Below, piece after piece: positions 9,491 through 19,248 of a stretch of 64,000 bases of DNA (its first letter is position 1; every line of letters begins with the position of its first letter). Source of the stretch: JBBRBB01 sp963830175. Its GTDB lineage: Bacteria > Bacteroidota > Bacteroidia > Chitinophagales > Chitinophagaceae. A program made the translations under genes and the position numbers. A model generated the notes under the pieces. The model was not told the origin of the DNA and made no database searches. It worked only from the letters and a program-made list of their open reading frames with translations. Where the stretch lies: contig CAWHKV010000009.1 in NCBI GenBank assembly GCA_963830175.1, forward strand, positions 62,001 through 126,000, given 5' to 3'.

Positions 9491-10585
9491 CTAGTATGAC
9501 CACAAAGATTGTTCGTAATTAAAAATATTTTCCTTTATTCTTTCACCTTCCAACAGCCGGAATAAGGTATTGTTCGGGTACATGGCTGCAAGGTTAAGAT
9601 CATATGGATTATCTATTGTTGACTTAACAATATAGCTTGAAAACATTCTGCCCTCAAACAATTCTTCCCAGGTCATTTTTGCACCATAGTTCTTGCTGTT
9701 ATAAACAGTATAGCCAGAAAGAACCGGTCGTAGATCAGGGTAATATATCCACCACACAGCGCGGTCACTTCCCGGCACTATTTCACCCGTAGATAATTTA
9801 TATGGTACAACTGGGGCGATCCCTAATATTCTAACAAACAAGCGGCTGCTTTCTTTATCAAACACCCACTCTTCCTTTATCCTGAATTTATAAATAGAAT
9901 CGGGTTCAACCGGTATTGCTCTTACTTCATATCCTACCACGTTACCATCCATGTCAAACCTGCTGGAGGTATCAGAACCGCCACCAAAAGCAGCAAATGC
10001 TTCATCGGAAGTTATAGGTGTTGTAAACCTGTCATCATCGCCGCTAAAGGCGGTAACATCTCCTTCCTGTATAGCTTTCAACATAATAGAAATAAAGCGC
10101 TGACTGCCATTATCTTCTACTGCACCATTCCTAAAAGGTAAATTAAGTTTTTCGCGGGCATCTATTTCTCTCCAAACCCGTACAACATATACCGCATCAT
10201 CTTCCCTGATATTTTCATACTCAAGCGGGGTGCGTGTTTTCAATAAATTCCTTTCAAAGGCACCATCTGTTCTTAAAGACATTTTGCTGGAGTCCACTAA
10301 ACCGTTACTCGAGGATTTAACTACGGTAATTGGTAGAGTTGTATCAATCCCAACATATGTATTATTTCCTGCACTGTAACCGGATGATGTATTGTTTTGA
10401 TTAGCCGGAGCCGGATCATTACCGTAGGCTGAATTAGATGGAGCATTGTCTTGAGCAGGCTGCTGGCCGTAAGCAGAAGTTTCTGCAGGCCTGCGCCTTG
10501 TAGGGCGTTGCTGCGCAACAGACTCATTTGCTATTGCGAATAGCGTAAAACCTACTAAAACATATTTATAAAATCTACTCTTCAT
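9491..10585 (-). CDS. gldN: Gliding motility / T9SS protein GldN
   Basis: GldN (PorN) is a periplasmic component of the type IX secretion core that associates with GldK to form the ring under the outer membrane. The 364-residue protein has a signal peptide (about 1-24), a low-complexity Pro/Gln/Asn linker (about 25-95), and the conserved domain beginning near YENIREDDAVYVVRVWREIDA. It contains the motifs VWWIYYPDLRPVLS and MTWEELFEGRMFSSYI. It is the last gene of gldKLMN, nine bases after gldM, and is followed by a terminator. Confidence 0.95.
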   Translation of the reverse strand: MKSRFYKYVLVGFTLFAIANESVAQQRPTRRRPAETSAYGQQPAQDNAPSNSAYGNDPAPANQNNTSSGYSAGNNTYVGIDTTLPITVVKSSSNGLVDSSKMSLRTDGAFERNLLKTRTPLEYENIREDDAVYVVRVWREIDAREKLNLPFRNGAVEDNGSQRFISIMLKAIQEGDVTAFSGDDDRFTTPITSDEAFAAFGGGSDTSSRFDMDGNVVGYEVRAIPVEPDSIYKFRIKEEWVFDKESSRLFVRILGIAPVVPYKLSTGEIVPGSDRAVWWIYYPDLRPVLSGYTVYNSKNYGAKMTWEELFEGRMFSSYIVKSTIDNPYDLNLAAMYPNNTLFRLLEGERIKENIFNYEQSLWSY

Positions 10586-10594
10586 ACGATCAAA

Positions 10595-12121
10595 TTAATA
10601 TAAGTTAAACGCAATAGGCGGCAATTTTCGTGTGCCACCCGGACCATTAGCCCGTATTTCATCAATTATTATGGAAGTATTAGGACGAGCCTTTTCAATA
10701 AGATCTCTTACAGGGTCGAAAGACGCACCGCCTACCTGCCTAAACTGCATTTGAGAAAATCCGGATCCATTTAATATTATAGTATAACCGGTCACATTAA
10801 ATTTCACACCTTCAAAAACAAAATTTTCAAGGTCTGCTCTAATACCGGCCTGGGCTTTAAAATCATTTACACGCATTCTTCCGCCTTTGTTCTGTCCTAC
10901 TTTAGCAACAGGATCAGGAACACTTTTTACACGGAAACTAAATGGAATACTTTTTCCATCTGCAACAACATTTACTACAGCATCAGAACCGGCTCTTTCC
11001 GGGCGGGCAATATATTTACCGGGCCCTGTTTTAACCAAAGAACCATTACTCATAGATGCAGAAACTTTTTCATCACCCACATTTCCACCACTTATACTTA
11101 ATGGGTTATCTAAGCCAACATACATTACTTTTAAAGCATCTGCACTAACGGTTGCACCTGTCGGCGAACCAACATTATATGTTACATCGTAAGATTTTTG
11201 TTCAGACTTACCGGTAGCCTGGTTTGTATAGGTAATTACTACCTTTTTAGAATATGCTCCCGGACCACCCACAGTTGTCTTAAATTCTGCAATGCCATTG
11301 GCATTTAAACTAGCTGGGCTTCCATCAATCGTTACAACCGGTCTGGCATCGGTGTTAAAGGCACCAATACCTGCAGTTATGCTTAGCTCCTGCCCTGGCA
11401 TCAGGTAATTACTGCTTTGCCCTACCAGCGGCTGGTATTCATTTATAACAAATTTCACGGTCCCAACCTGCTGATGAAAATAATCTATCACCATGGCTTC
11501 GCTATTCTTTACGTCATTTTGAAATTTACTTAGAATGGTTATTGCAGCAACAGCAGGTGTAAGATAAAAATAAGATGCTGCCCAATTATCCTGATTTGCC
11601 TTATTGTTGGTTGCAGGTATAGTAAGATCTATCGGTAAAGAATGCTCAAACTGCTTTTTAACATCAGGATGAATATTCAATAACTCTGCTTTAAACTTTG
11701 TAAGCCTGTCTAAAAGCTCCTGTCCTTTGGTACCCGGGTCCGTCATAACACGAGTGGGTGCTTCCAGGTCGTCTTCCTTATAGGTATTAGTTTCAGCATT
11801 AAAATCAGATTCTGATATGATCTCTTTTTTCAGTGTATTTATGTATTCGGAAAGTTCATTTGCTTTTTGTTGAACTTTTAAAGCATAAGGTTGCCATTCT
11901 GCAGCCCGGTCTGCTGTTTTAGGATCTTTTTTAAGGTCTTCGAAAGACCGCATTATGTCGGTATTCTTATCGTCTATGGTACGACTGGCGTTCATCAGAC
12001 TGTTGTCAACCGTTTTAAATGCATTTAATATTTCGGCAGATACATTCAGTGCCAGCAATGCTGTTAGCACCAAATACATGAGGTTGATCATCTTCTGCCG
12101 GGGCTCTTTAGGTAATGCCAT
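10595..12121 (-). CDS. gldM: Gliding motility / T9SS motor protein GldM
   Basis: GldM (PorM) is the periplasmic shaft of the T9SS motor and works with GldL to convert proton-motive force into rotation. The 508-residue protein starts with MALPKEPRQKMINLMYLVLT, its single transmembrane helix being at about 15-35. A helical region follows (about 40-220), then the beta-rich D2-D4 domains, with ending PPIAFNLY. Length and start match the family. It lies between gldL (64 bases upstream) and gldN (9 bases downstream). Confidence 0.96.
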   Translation of the reverse strand: MALPKEPRQKMINLMYLVLTALLALNVSAEILNAFKTVDNSLMNASRTIDDKNTDIMRSFEDLKKDPKTADRAAEWQPYALKVQQKANELSEYINTLKKEIISESDFNAETNTYKEDDLEAPTRVMTDPGTKGQELLDRLTKFKAELLNIHPDVKKQFEHSLPIDLTIPATNNKANQDNWAASYFYLTPAVAAITILSKFQNDVKNSEAMVIDYFHQQVGTVKFVINEYQPLVGQSSNYLMPGQELSITAGIGAFNTDARPVVTIDGSPASLNANGIAEFKTTVGGPGAYSKKVVITYTNQATGKSEQKSYDVTYNVGSPTGATVSADALKVMYVGLDNPLSISGGNVGDEKVSASMSNGSLVKTGPGKYIARPERAGSDAVVNVVADGKSIPFSFRVKSVPDPVAKVGQNKGGRMRVNDFKAQAGIRADLENFVFEGVKFNVTGYTIILNGSGFSQMQFRQVGGASFDPVRDLIEKARPNTSIIIDEIRANGPGGTRKLPPIAFNLY

Positions 12122-12184
12122 TTATATGAAAAGTTTCGGAAGTTATTTTAATGGATGAAACAGATGGTTTTCACTGATTAATTT

Positions 12185-12949
12185 TTAACCACGGCCTTGC
12201 ATAGCGCCAATCATATTCCCATATATCTGGTTAAGTTTACCCAGGTTATTGGCTAAAGCAGAAATTTGCTCTTTTGCTTTTTGGGCGTCTTCGGCAGTTG
12301 TGCTCATAATGGAAGAAGCCTGCGCCAATTTACCGTAAAATTGGTTTAATGCTTTAAGGTGATTATTGCTTTCCTGTAATTCCAGTTCGTAAATAGTATT
12401 TAACGAGGAAAGATTTTTTGTTAACACCTGTACCTGCTCGTGAAACTGTTTAGCCCCTTCTGAAGCATTGTTAAATGAAATGGCAGAATTAGCTGCATTT
12501 GCATAAGCATCTTTTACAGCCCCTAATGCGGCGGCGGCTTCTTTGGTTTTTTGAGTATACTCACTGGTTGCAGCAACAGCATTTGTGATATCCCCCATAT
12601 TTTCGACAGTAGTGCCAAGCTTTTGAAAACCTGCACTTAATTTATTCAAATTCGCTGGTGTAATATCGGCTTCATTCAACATTTTTTCCATGGACTGCAA
12701 TGCAGGGTTTCCCGCTGCAACAGTAGTTTGCTTTGGCGCAACATAATCCTGAACAGGCGGATAGTACATATATAATATACCATATACAAGAAATACTAAT
12801 GCCTCGGCACCTAAACCTAATTTAAGAAATAGATCGGCGGACGGGGTGTGTAATAATTTCTGTAGAGCACCCCAGATAACCACTGCGGCGGCTATTGAAA
12901 CAAAAATATCTACTATTCTGCTTACTTTCGATGGAATTGCAGCTGCCAT
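12185..12949 (-). CDS. gldL: Gliding motility / T9SS motor protein GldL
   Basis: GldL (PorL) is the inner-membrane stator-like half of the T9SS motor. The 254-residue protein has two N-terminal transmembrane helices (about 12-30 and 40-62). Between and within them lie charged residues typical of the family, including a glutamate in the second helix (GLGAEALVFLVYG). The rest is a long cytoplasmic coiled coil (about 85-250) rich in Ala, Asn and Glu. It is the second gene of the operon. Confidence 0.94.
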   Translation of the reverse strand: MAAAIPSKVSRIVDIFVSIAAAVVIWGALQKLLHTPSADLFLKLGLGAEALVFLVYGILYMYYPPVQDYVAPKQTTVAAGNPALQSMEKMLNEADITPANLNKLSAGFQKLGTTVENMGDITNAVAATSEYTQKTKEAAAALGAVKDAYANAANSAISFNNASEGAKQFHEQVQVLTKNLSSLNTIYELELQESNNHLKALNQFYGKLAQASSIMSTTAEDAQKAKEQISALANNLGKLNQIYGNMIGAMQGRG

Positions 12950-13021
12950 AACTTACTGTTTATTATTGTTGTTTGATTTTAACTATGTAGGGCCCGATTG
13001 TAAAGGAGGGTATGCCTGAAT

Positions 13022-14305
13022 TTACTTTTTTAATTGTGCCGGAAGGTCTATTACGCAACGAAATCCAATATAAGATTTAGTTGTGTCCTGGTATTCATAT
13101 TGCCTTGTGCTGGTTTGAAGGTAATACCCAACATCCTTCCAGCTTCCACCCCTTACAACCTTTCTTTTCATACGGGGAGGATCTGAATCCAGGGCATTCC
13201 ACTGAATATCCGGGTTCATATCATGCTGAAAGTTATAGGAACCTTCATAATAATAGGAGGTTGTCCACTCAGACACATTACCTGCCATATTATATAAACC
13301 AAATTCATTAGGCCAATAGGCATCAGCTCTAACAGTATAAAAACCGCCGTCTTCAGGGTAATTACCACGACCGGGTTTAAAGTTGGCTAACAGACAACCT
13401 TTTTTATTTCTAAGGTAATAGTTACCCCATGGAAACATTGATTGACTGCGGCCACCTCTTGCAGCATATTCCCATTCAGCTTCTGTAGGTAAACGGAAAT
13501 CGCTTTCGGTTGCCTTTTTATTTTTTTCAAGATAACTGTTCAGGTAATGCGTTCTCCAATGGCAAAAGGCAACAGCCTGCTTCCAGCTAACACCCACAAC
13601 AGGGTAATTGCCAAAAGAAGGGTGTGCAAAATATCTTTTTGTCATCGGTTCGTTGTAAGAATATGAGAAATCTCTCATCCATGCCAGGGTATCAGGATAA
13701 ACCTTTTGGTCGTACCTGTAAATAAAATCTTTACGAGGCCTGCCGGCATTATCCCGCCTTGCAGCTTCTCTTAAATTAAAGCCCTGAATATTATACACCA
13801 CTTTTTCAGGATCAATTTCCATTCTGCCATATATCCGGTTATCTGGTGCAAGAATAATGTTGCTTAATTTTTCAAGCGTATTCTTATCGCTCCATTTTAT
13901 AGTGGCAGTCTTTTTCCAATCAATGGCGGTATCACCTGAAGCACTTTGCTTCATATATCCAAGATTTATTGCGGCGAGTGAATCCCTAACCCACCATACA
14001 AACTGGCGGTATTCATTATTGGTGATCTCAGTGGCATCCATCCAAAACCCATTAATTGAAACTTCTTTATTACGTGCAGTAAAATTGTAATTAATGTCTT
14101 CGTCGCTCGGCCCCATGTGAAAAGTTCCGGGTGGCACGTAAACCATACCAATAGGTTTACCCATGCTAGCCCTGCTGCTTGGGCTAACGCCCATCACCTG
14201 GCCATTACTGGCAATGCCTTTTGTTTTACCTTTTTTAAAGCAGCCTGTCGCTGTAAATGATATAACAGCCAGCGCTGCGAAAATTATAATATTCAGGTTT
14301 TTCAT
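13022..14305 (-). CDS. gldK: Gliding motility / T9SS lipoprotein GldK
   Basis: GldK (PorK) is an outer-membrane lipoprotein forming the T9SS periplasmic ring with GldN. The 427-residue protein has a lipoprotein signal ending at FTATGC (Cys at about 22). A formylglycine-generating-enzyme-like fold follows, starting around MVYVPPGTFHMGPSDED. Typical fold blocks are FRLPTEAEWEYAARGG, YNMAGNVSEWTTSYY and VVRGGSWKD. It is the first gene of gldKLMN and has a strong promoter match about 30-60 bases upstream. Confidence 0.95.
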   Translation of the reverse strand: MKNLNIIIFAALAVISFTATGCFKKGKTKGIASNGQVMGVSPSSRASMGKPIGMVYVPPGTFHMGPSDEDINYNFTARNKEVSINGFWMDATEITNNEYRQFVWWVRDSLAAINLGYMKQSASGDTAIDWKKTATIKWSDKNTLEKLSNIILAPDNRIYGRMEIDPEKVVYNIQGFNLREAARRDNAGRPRKDFIYRYDQKVYPDTLAWMRDFSYSYNEPMTKRYFAHPSFGNYPVVGVSWKQAVAFCHWRTHYLNSYLEKNKKATESDFRLPTEAEWEYAARGGRSQSMFPWGNYYLRNKKGCLLANFKPGRGNYPEDGGFYTVRADAYWPNEFGLYNMAGNVSEWTTSYYYEGSYNFQHDMNPDIQWNALDSDPPRMKRKVVRGGSWKDVGYYLQTSTRQYEYQDTTKSYIGFRCVIDLPAQLKK

Positions 14306-14335
14306 CCTATTTTTTAAAAATTAATGGGTACTGAG

Positions 14336-14365
14336 CAAATGTAATTCTTTAAAGATTTCAACCAA
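14336..14365 (-). promoter_or_regulatory. Promoter of gldKLMN (TTG-N19-TACATTTG)
   Basis: On the minus strand a TTG at 14365-14363 is followed, after exactly 19 bases, by TACATTTG at 14343-14336. This matches the Bacteroidota housekeeping promoter (TTTG at -33, TAnnTTTG at -7) at its preferred spacing. Transcription would begin near 14330, giving a leader of about 25 bases before the gldK ATG. It is the best promoter match I found in the window. Confidence 0.7.
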
Positions 14366-14460
14366 GTTTTGGTAAATGATGCAATTAGAATTAAATAACT
14401 TCTTTTAATCAACTAATAATAACGCAAATAAATTGGTGTTATTGCAATACAGCGGTGATT

Positions 14461-16491
14461 TTATGAAAATTGTGTACCCAATATTTGCCTGATATCTGAG
14501 TAATCAGAAACAGGTTTTAAACAGGCATAATTTTCACAAATATAAACGAGTGGATTCCCGTTATCACCGTTCCTATCTTTTAGCAAAGGAAAATGGGCAT
14601 TCGCTTTTGCAGAAGATTGAATAATTGCAGCAGGCAAATATATCTGGAAAATTTCTTTTAATTTTTCAAAATATTTTTCACCTAATACGGCAATTTCCTT
14701 CGTGCCGAATATAACACTTTGGGCTACCAATGCCCACTGTCCAAATGTGGTAGGATATTTTGTAACAAGGGGCAACATAACCTGTAACATACTATCTGCC
14801 CTGGAGCTGAAATCGCTGTTATCAAACACCTTTGAAAGATACAACAGGTTGTGGCACATTAAGGCATTACCCGAAGGGGTAGCGCCATCATACAATTCTT
14901 TTTTTCTTACTACCACATCTTTTTGAAACTGCGATGTGTAATAGAAAAAACGATCGTCCTCATCAGAATAATCTGCTATTACCATTTCTGTAAGAGACAA
15001 AGCTTTCAACAAGTATTCCTGGTTGCCGGTTACCTCCTGTAAATGGATAGCTGCCATTATGAGGGCAGCATAATCATCCAGGAAGGCGAAAATTTTTCCT
15101 TCTCCTCCTTTCCATGTGTGAAAATAGGTTCCATCATCTTTCTTAAAGTGATCATCGATAAATGCAAAACAAGTTTCTGCCATTAACAGAAAATCATCTT
15201 CGCCGACAGCAGCGTATGCTTTGCACAATGCTGAAATCATTAACCCATTCCACCCCAGAATTATCTTATCATCCAGTTGGGGTCTTTCACGCAAAGCACG
15301 AACATCCAGCATTTTTTGCCGGCAGGCTTTTATTTTATCATCTGGTTCTGAATTGCCGGTACCAGGTTCACTATTAATCCAAAGGATATTTGAATGCTCC
15401 CAGTTTCCTTCTTCTGTTACATTATAAGCATCTATAAACCCTGGCGCATCGTGTTTTAAAACCTCTTTAATTTCCTGTGCGCTCCATACATAAAATTTGC
15501 CTTCCACACCCTCGCTGTCTGCATCCAACGCACTATAAAAACCATTTTCGGGCGAGGTCATTTCACGTTTTAAAAATGCTACGGTTTCAATTATTCTTTG
15601 CCTGAATAACGGTTTACGGGTTAAAGTGTACGCATCAGCCAATGCTAAAACAATCAAAGCATTATCATAAAGCATTTTTTCAAAATGGGGGGCGAACCAC
15701 ATTTTATCTGTACTGTAACGTGCGAAACCTCCGCCAAGGTGATCGTATATTCCGCCATTACTCATTTTTTCCAGGCTAAGTATAGCCTGGTCTTTTGATT
15801 TTGGATTGCCGGAAAAATAATAATCTGCCAATAAAAACCGTATGGCATGGGTTTGGGGAAATTTTGGTGCTGCGCCAAATCCACCCCAAACCATGTCGGC
15901 GCTTTTTAGAATATTATCCCGTGTCTCCTCCATTGTTTTTTTATTAAACAATGCTTTAGATTGACCGGCAGCACCTAAAGAATTTGTATTTATTATATGG
16001 TCAATTAACCGTTGCGCCTGCTCTGTTATTTCTGACCTTTTGGTTTTAAAGGCCTGCGCCACAGAATGCAACACTTCCTGCCAGCTCGATCTTCCATGTG
16101 CCCTTACCGGGGGAAAGTATGTGCCTCCATAAAATGGTTGAAGATCTGGGGTAAGAAACACATTTAAAGGCCACCCTCCACTTCCGGAAATAGCCTGTAC
16201 TGCATCCATATATATATGATCGAGGTCGGGACGTTCTTCCCTGTCAATCTTAATATTTATAAAATGTTCGTTCATTACAGCTGCAGTTTCTTCATCTTCA
16301 AAACTTTCTCTTTCCATAACATGGCACCAGTGGCAGGCCGAATAACCAATACTAACTAAAAGCGGCTTATCTTCCTGCTTTGCTTTTGTAATAGCCTCCT
16401 CTCCCCAAGGGTACCATTGTACGGGGTTATATGCATGTTGAAGAAGATAAGGGCTGGTTTCATTTATCAGTTTATTTGAAATTGCATTCAT
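14461..16491 (-). CDS. DUF255 thioredoxin-fold protein (YyaL / SSP411 type)
   Basis: This 676-residue protein joins an N-terminal thioredoxin-like DUF255 domain (about 1-160) to an (alpha/alpha)6-barrel region like N-acylglucosamine epimerases. The active-site motif is SACHWCHVM, with CHWC as the redox pair. Other family signatures are NETSPYLLQHAYNPVQWYPW, KIDREERPDLDHIYM and GGWPLNVFLTPDLQPF. It is full length. The exact reaction is unknown; a cytoplasmic redox or carbohydrate-related role has been proposed for the family. I chose the ATG at 16491, where the family consensus starts. An upstream ATG at 16548 would add 19 atypical residues. It is divergent from the amylase gene. Confidence 0.9.
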   Translation of the reverse strand: MNAISNKLINETSPYLLQHAYNPVQWYPWGEEAITKAKQEDKPLLVSIGYSACHWCHVMERESFEDEETAAVMNEHFINIKIDREERPDLDHIYMDAVQAISGSGGWPLNVFLTPDLQPFYGGTYFPPVRAHGRSSWQEVLHSVAQAFKTKRSEITEQAQRLIDHIINTNSLGAAGQSKALFNKKTMEETRDNILKSADMVWGGFGAAPKFPQTHAIRFLLADYYFSGNPKSKDQAILSLEKMSNGGIYDHLGGGFARYSTDKMWFAPHFEKMLYDNALIVLALADAYTLTRKPLFRQRIIETVAFLKREMTSPENGFYSALDADSEGVEGKFYVWSAQEIKEVLKHDAPGFIDAYNVTEEGNWEHSNILWINSEPGTGNSEPDDKIKACRQKMLDVRALRERPQLDDKIILGWNGLMISALCKAYAAVGEDDFLLMAETCFAFIDDHFKKDDGTYFHTWKGGEGKIFAFLDDYAALIMAAIHLQEVTGNQEYLLKALSLTEMVIADYSDEDDRFFYYTSQFQKDVVVRKKELYDGATPSGNALMCHNLLYLSKVFDNSDFSSRADSMLQVMLPLVTKYPTTFGQWALVAQSVIFGTKEIAVLGEKYFEKLKEIFQIYLPAAIIQSSAKANAHFPLLKDRNGDNGNPLVYICENYACLKPVSDYSDIRQILGTQFS

Positions 16492-16603
16492 AAATAAAGT
16501 TTGTTTAAAAGTTATGCCTGTAAAATGTGTCGTGTGCATTGTACACATTTGAAGATTTTAATATAGTTTTATCAGCCGCTATTATTCTCTAAGCATCTTT
16601 GTT

Positions 16604-19231
16604 ATGATAAAAATTCTCCAGTTCCGTAAGTTATTCATTTGCCTTTTAATCGGTGCATGTGGTTTGTTGTATAATGGAAAAGTACAGGCACAGGACGCGG
16701 TTAAAAAAGTGATTTTACAGGGCTTTTGGTGGGATTACTGGAATAGCAATTTTCCCAATGCCTGGTCTGATTACCTTACCGAGCTTTCACCCCGCTTGAA
16801 AGAGTTGGGCATTGACGGCGTTTGGATTCCACCCGTTCAAAAAAATGCAAAGGTTTCAGATGTTGGATACAGTCCGTTCGACGCATATGATCTGGGCGAT
16901 AAATACCAAAAAGGTGGCACTACTTTAAATGTAAGAACCCGCATGGGAACTAAAGACGAACTGCTAAGAATGATCGCGGTAATGCATGCAAATGGCATTG
17001 AGGTAATAGAAGATGTAGTGCTGAACCATATTGATGGTGCCGGCAATAACGGAGGCCTTGGCGGGCAGGATCCGCAGAAACCCTATTCCATGGCAAACGC
17101 AAACGGATATAAAAATTTCAGGTATGTTAGTTATGGCACACCCTTAATCAACGATTCAAAAAATGATTACTGGACCCGAAATGGCAGGTGGGCAAAGAAC
17201 TATCCTAATTTTTACCCTAACCTGTATAATAATTGTACAACAGGCGACATTTGCTCGGCTTTCTTTGGACCTGATATCTCGTATGAAGCATCCGCTTACG
17301 GGCAAAGTTCTAACATTTCCTCCACGGATTCAGTTACGATAAATACCGTTAAAAGAGCGTACTATAATCCACCCCAGTATGCTGATTATATGAGAACCAA
17401 TGGAAGAGATTGGATAATGTGGTTTAAAAAACAAACAGGGGTTGATGGCTGGCGTTGGGATGCGGTAAAACATTTTCCATTGTATATACAGGAAGACTAT
17501 ATCTATAATACCAAATACACTTTACCACCATTCGCACAGGGTGGAGAGAGCATGTTTTGTGTGGGTGAATGGGTAGGCAGCAAATCAGAGATCGACAATT
17601 ACGTTCTTGGTGTAAGAAGCGGCAACGAGGTATCTACGGGTTCTTTTGACCTCAGCCTCAGGGGTTACGGTCCAAATGGTGGATTATATAGCATGGTAGT
17701 GGGACAGGGATTTTTTGATGTTCAGAAATTACCAGCAGACCAACAGAACATTCGGTATTACGACTATGCTTCCCAGCGTGTGCACCGCACATGTCCGTTT
17801 GTAAACAGCCACGATACATATCGCCCGGTTCTTACCGCTTCAGGAAATTATTCCAAGCCATTAGGAGACAATTCTGGTTGGAATACAAATAATGAATTGG
17901 GAGGTAATGGCCAGCACATTGATGCACGGGAACCAAGGCTGTATGCGGCATATGCAACGATTTTCGCAATGGACGGTAATCCAATAGTGTTCTTTGAAGA
18001 TCTTTTTGATGTTGGAACAACAGGTAAAAGATATTCTCATTTTCCAATGAGCATCACCGATCTGCCTGTTAGAAAAGACATGCAAAACATTATACAGGCA
18101 CACCAGCAACTGGGTTATAAGCATGGAGAGTATGCTGTGTTAACAGCCCTCACTGGTGCGGATGCTCCTTATTACCAAAAAGGATCAGGACCCGATCATT
18201 TAATTATTGAAAGAAAAGGCAAAGCAATTATTGGCATTTCAGATGCTTATTACAATGTAAACAATAATGCTAACGACCAGGAAGCCTGGGTAACTTCTTC
18301 ATTCCGGAACGTTGACCTGATTGATTATTCTGGAGCACATGGTTTATTAACTACACGTGTTCAGGGTGATGGAAGGGTATTAATAAAAACCGCACCTGCC
18401 GGGCATACTATACCAAATGCGTCAGGCCATGGTTATTCTATTTGGGCACCCATTCCACAGGGCATTACTTTTAATTCAGTAAATGACTTGTATGCTTACC
18501 TGGCAAATTATAAACCGGGTCGTGCAAAAAATACTGGGCAGGAATGGGAAATGGCAGACGACCTCGGTGACAGTCATGCAAAATCGCTTAAACAGGGGGG
18601 GCAACTACCAAGCAATTCAACAGCTTTAAGAACAGTAGGAAAAATTTATTCTGATGCTAACAAAACCATTACTTACAAATTATACCCTGAGTTTGATGGA
18701 AGAAAACAAACTATTCAGCTTTTAATAAATAACAGTATAGTTGCCACTAAAACCGGCACTTCTACTAAAACAAGTCCGTTAACCGGTACCTATACGCCCA
18801 CAATTGACGGATGGGTTACCGTGAGGGTTAAGAATGCCAATAATACAACTGCGGGTCAAAGAGTTTGGGTTAATCTCAACTATACTGCCCCGCAAAATGT
18901 AATTACCAGGCCGCAGCCAGCGAAAATTTCTTATGCAACAGGTACAAATGAGATCGAGGGTGAAAATAAATCGGCGTTGTTTAATTTATCGGTTTATCCC
19001 AACCCTACTAAAGGAATAATTAAGTTGGTAATCCCTGAACTACAGCCAGGTGAAATTGCAGGTTTTCAACTTTCAGATATGCGCGGTTTGTCTTTAATTA
19101 AAATAAAAGGCAATCTGCAACAGGGAGAAGAAGCCATCAACAATACGCTTATACATGCTTATAAGGGAACATACCTGCTTCAGGTAATTACCAAAAAATA
19201 CAAAGGGCAAATTAAGATCATCAGGGAATAA
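16604..19231 (+). CDS. Secreted alpha-amylase (GH13) with T9SS sorting domain
   Basis: This 875-residue enzyme hydrolyses alpha-1,4-glucans outside the cell. A signal peptide covers about 1-29. All four GH13 regions are visible: DVVLNH (Asp137), GWRWDAVKH (nucleophile Asp286), the acid Glu322 in GEWVG, and NSHD (His403-Asp404). After the barrel comes a beta domain like DUF1939 (about 555-625) and an Ig-like segment. The last 75 residues form a type A T9SS sorting domain with VYPNPTKG, DMRG, GTYLLQV and a basic end (KIIRE). Export by the GldKLMN machine is therefore expected. The start is the only plausible ATG before the signal peptide. Confidence 0.95.
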   Translation: MIKILQFRKLFICLLIGACGLLYNGKVQAQDAVKKVILQGFWWDYWNSNFPNAWSDYLTELSPRLKELGIDGVWIPPVQKNAKVSDVGYSPFDAYDLGDKYQKGGTTLNVRTRMGTKDELLRMIAVMHANGIEVIEDVVLNHIDGAGNNGGLGGQDPQKPYSMANANGYKNFRYVSYGTPLINDSKNDYWTRNGRWAKNYPNFYPNLYNNCTTGDICSAFFGPDISYEASAYGQSSNISSTDSVTINTVKRAYYNPPQYADYMRTNGRDWIMWFKKQTGVDGWRWDAVKHFPLYIQEDYIYNTKYTLPPFAQGGESMFCVGEWVGSKSEIDNYVLGVRSGNEVSTGSFDLSLRGYGPNGGLYSMVVGQGFFDVQKLPADQQNIRYYDYASQRVHRTCPFVNSHDTYRPVLTASGNYSKPLGDNSGWNTNNELGGNGQHIDAREPRLYAAYATIFAMDGNPIVFFEDLFDVGTTGKRYSHFPMSITDLPVRKDMQNIIQAHQQLGYKHGEYAVLTALTGADAPYYQKGSGPDHLIIERKGKAIIGISDAYYNVNNNANDQEAWVTSSFRNVDLIDYSGAHGLLTTRVQGDGRVLIKTAPAGHTIPNASGHGYSIWAPIPQGITFNSVNDLYAYLANYKPGRAKNTGQEWEMADDLGDSHAKSLKQGGQLPSNSTALRTVGKIYSDANKTITYKLYPEFDGRKQTIQLLINNSIVATKTGTSTKTSPLTGTYTPTIDGWVTVRVKNANNTTAGQRVWVNLNYTAPQNVITRPQPAKISYATGTNEIEGENKSALFNLSVYPNPTKGIIKLVIPELQPGEIAGFQLSDMRGLSLIKIKGNLQQGEEAINNTLIHAYKGTYLLQVITKKYKGQIKIIRE

Positions 19232-19248
19232 TAAGAAACCGATACTGT

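Noticed and set aside
16594..16601. CATCTTTG as amylase promoter
   Set aside because: It deviates at the first base and lies only two bases from the ATG, so transcription would start inside the coding region.
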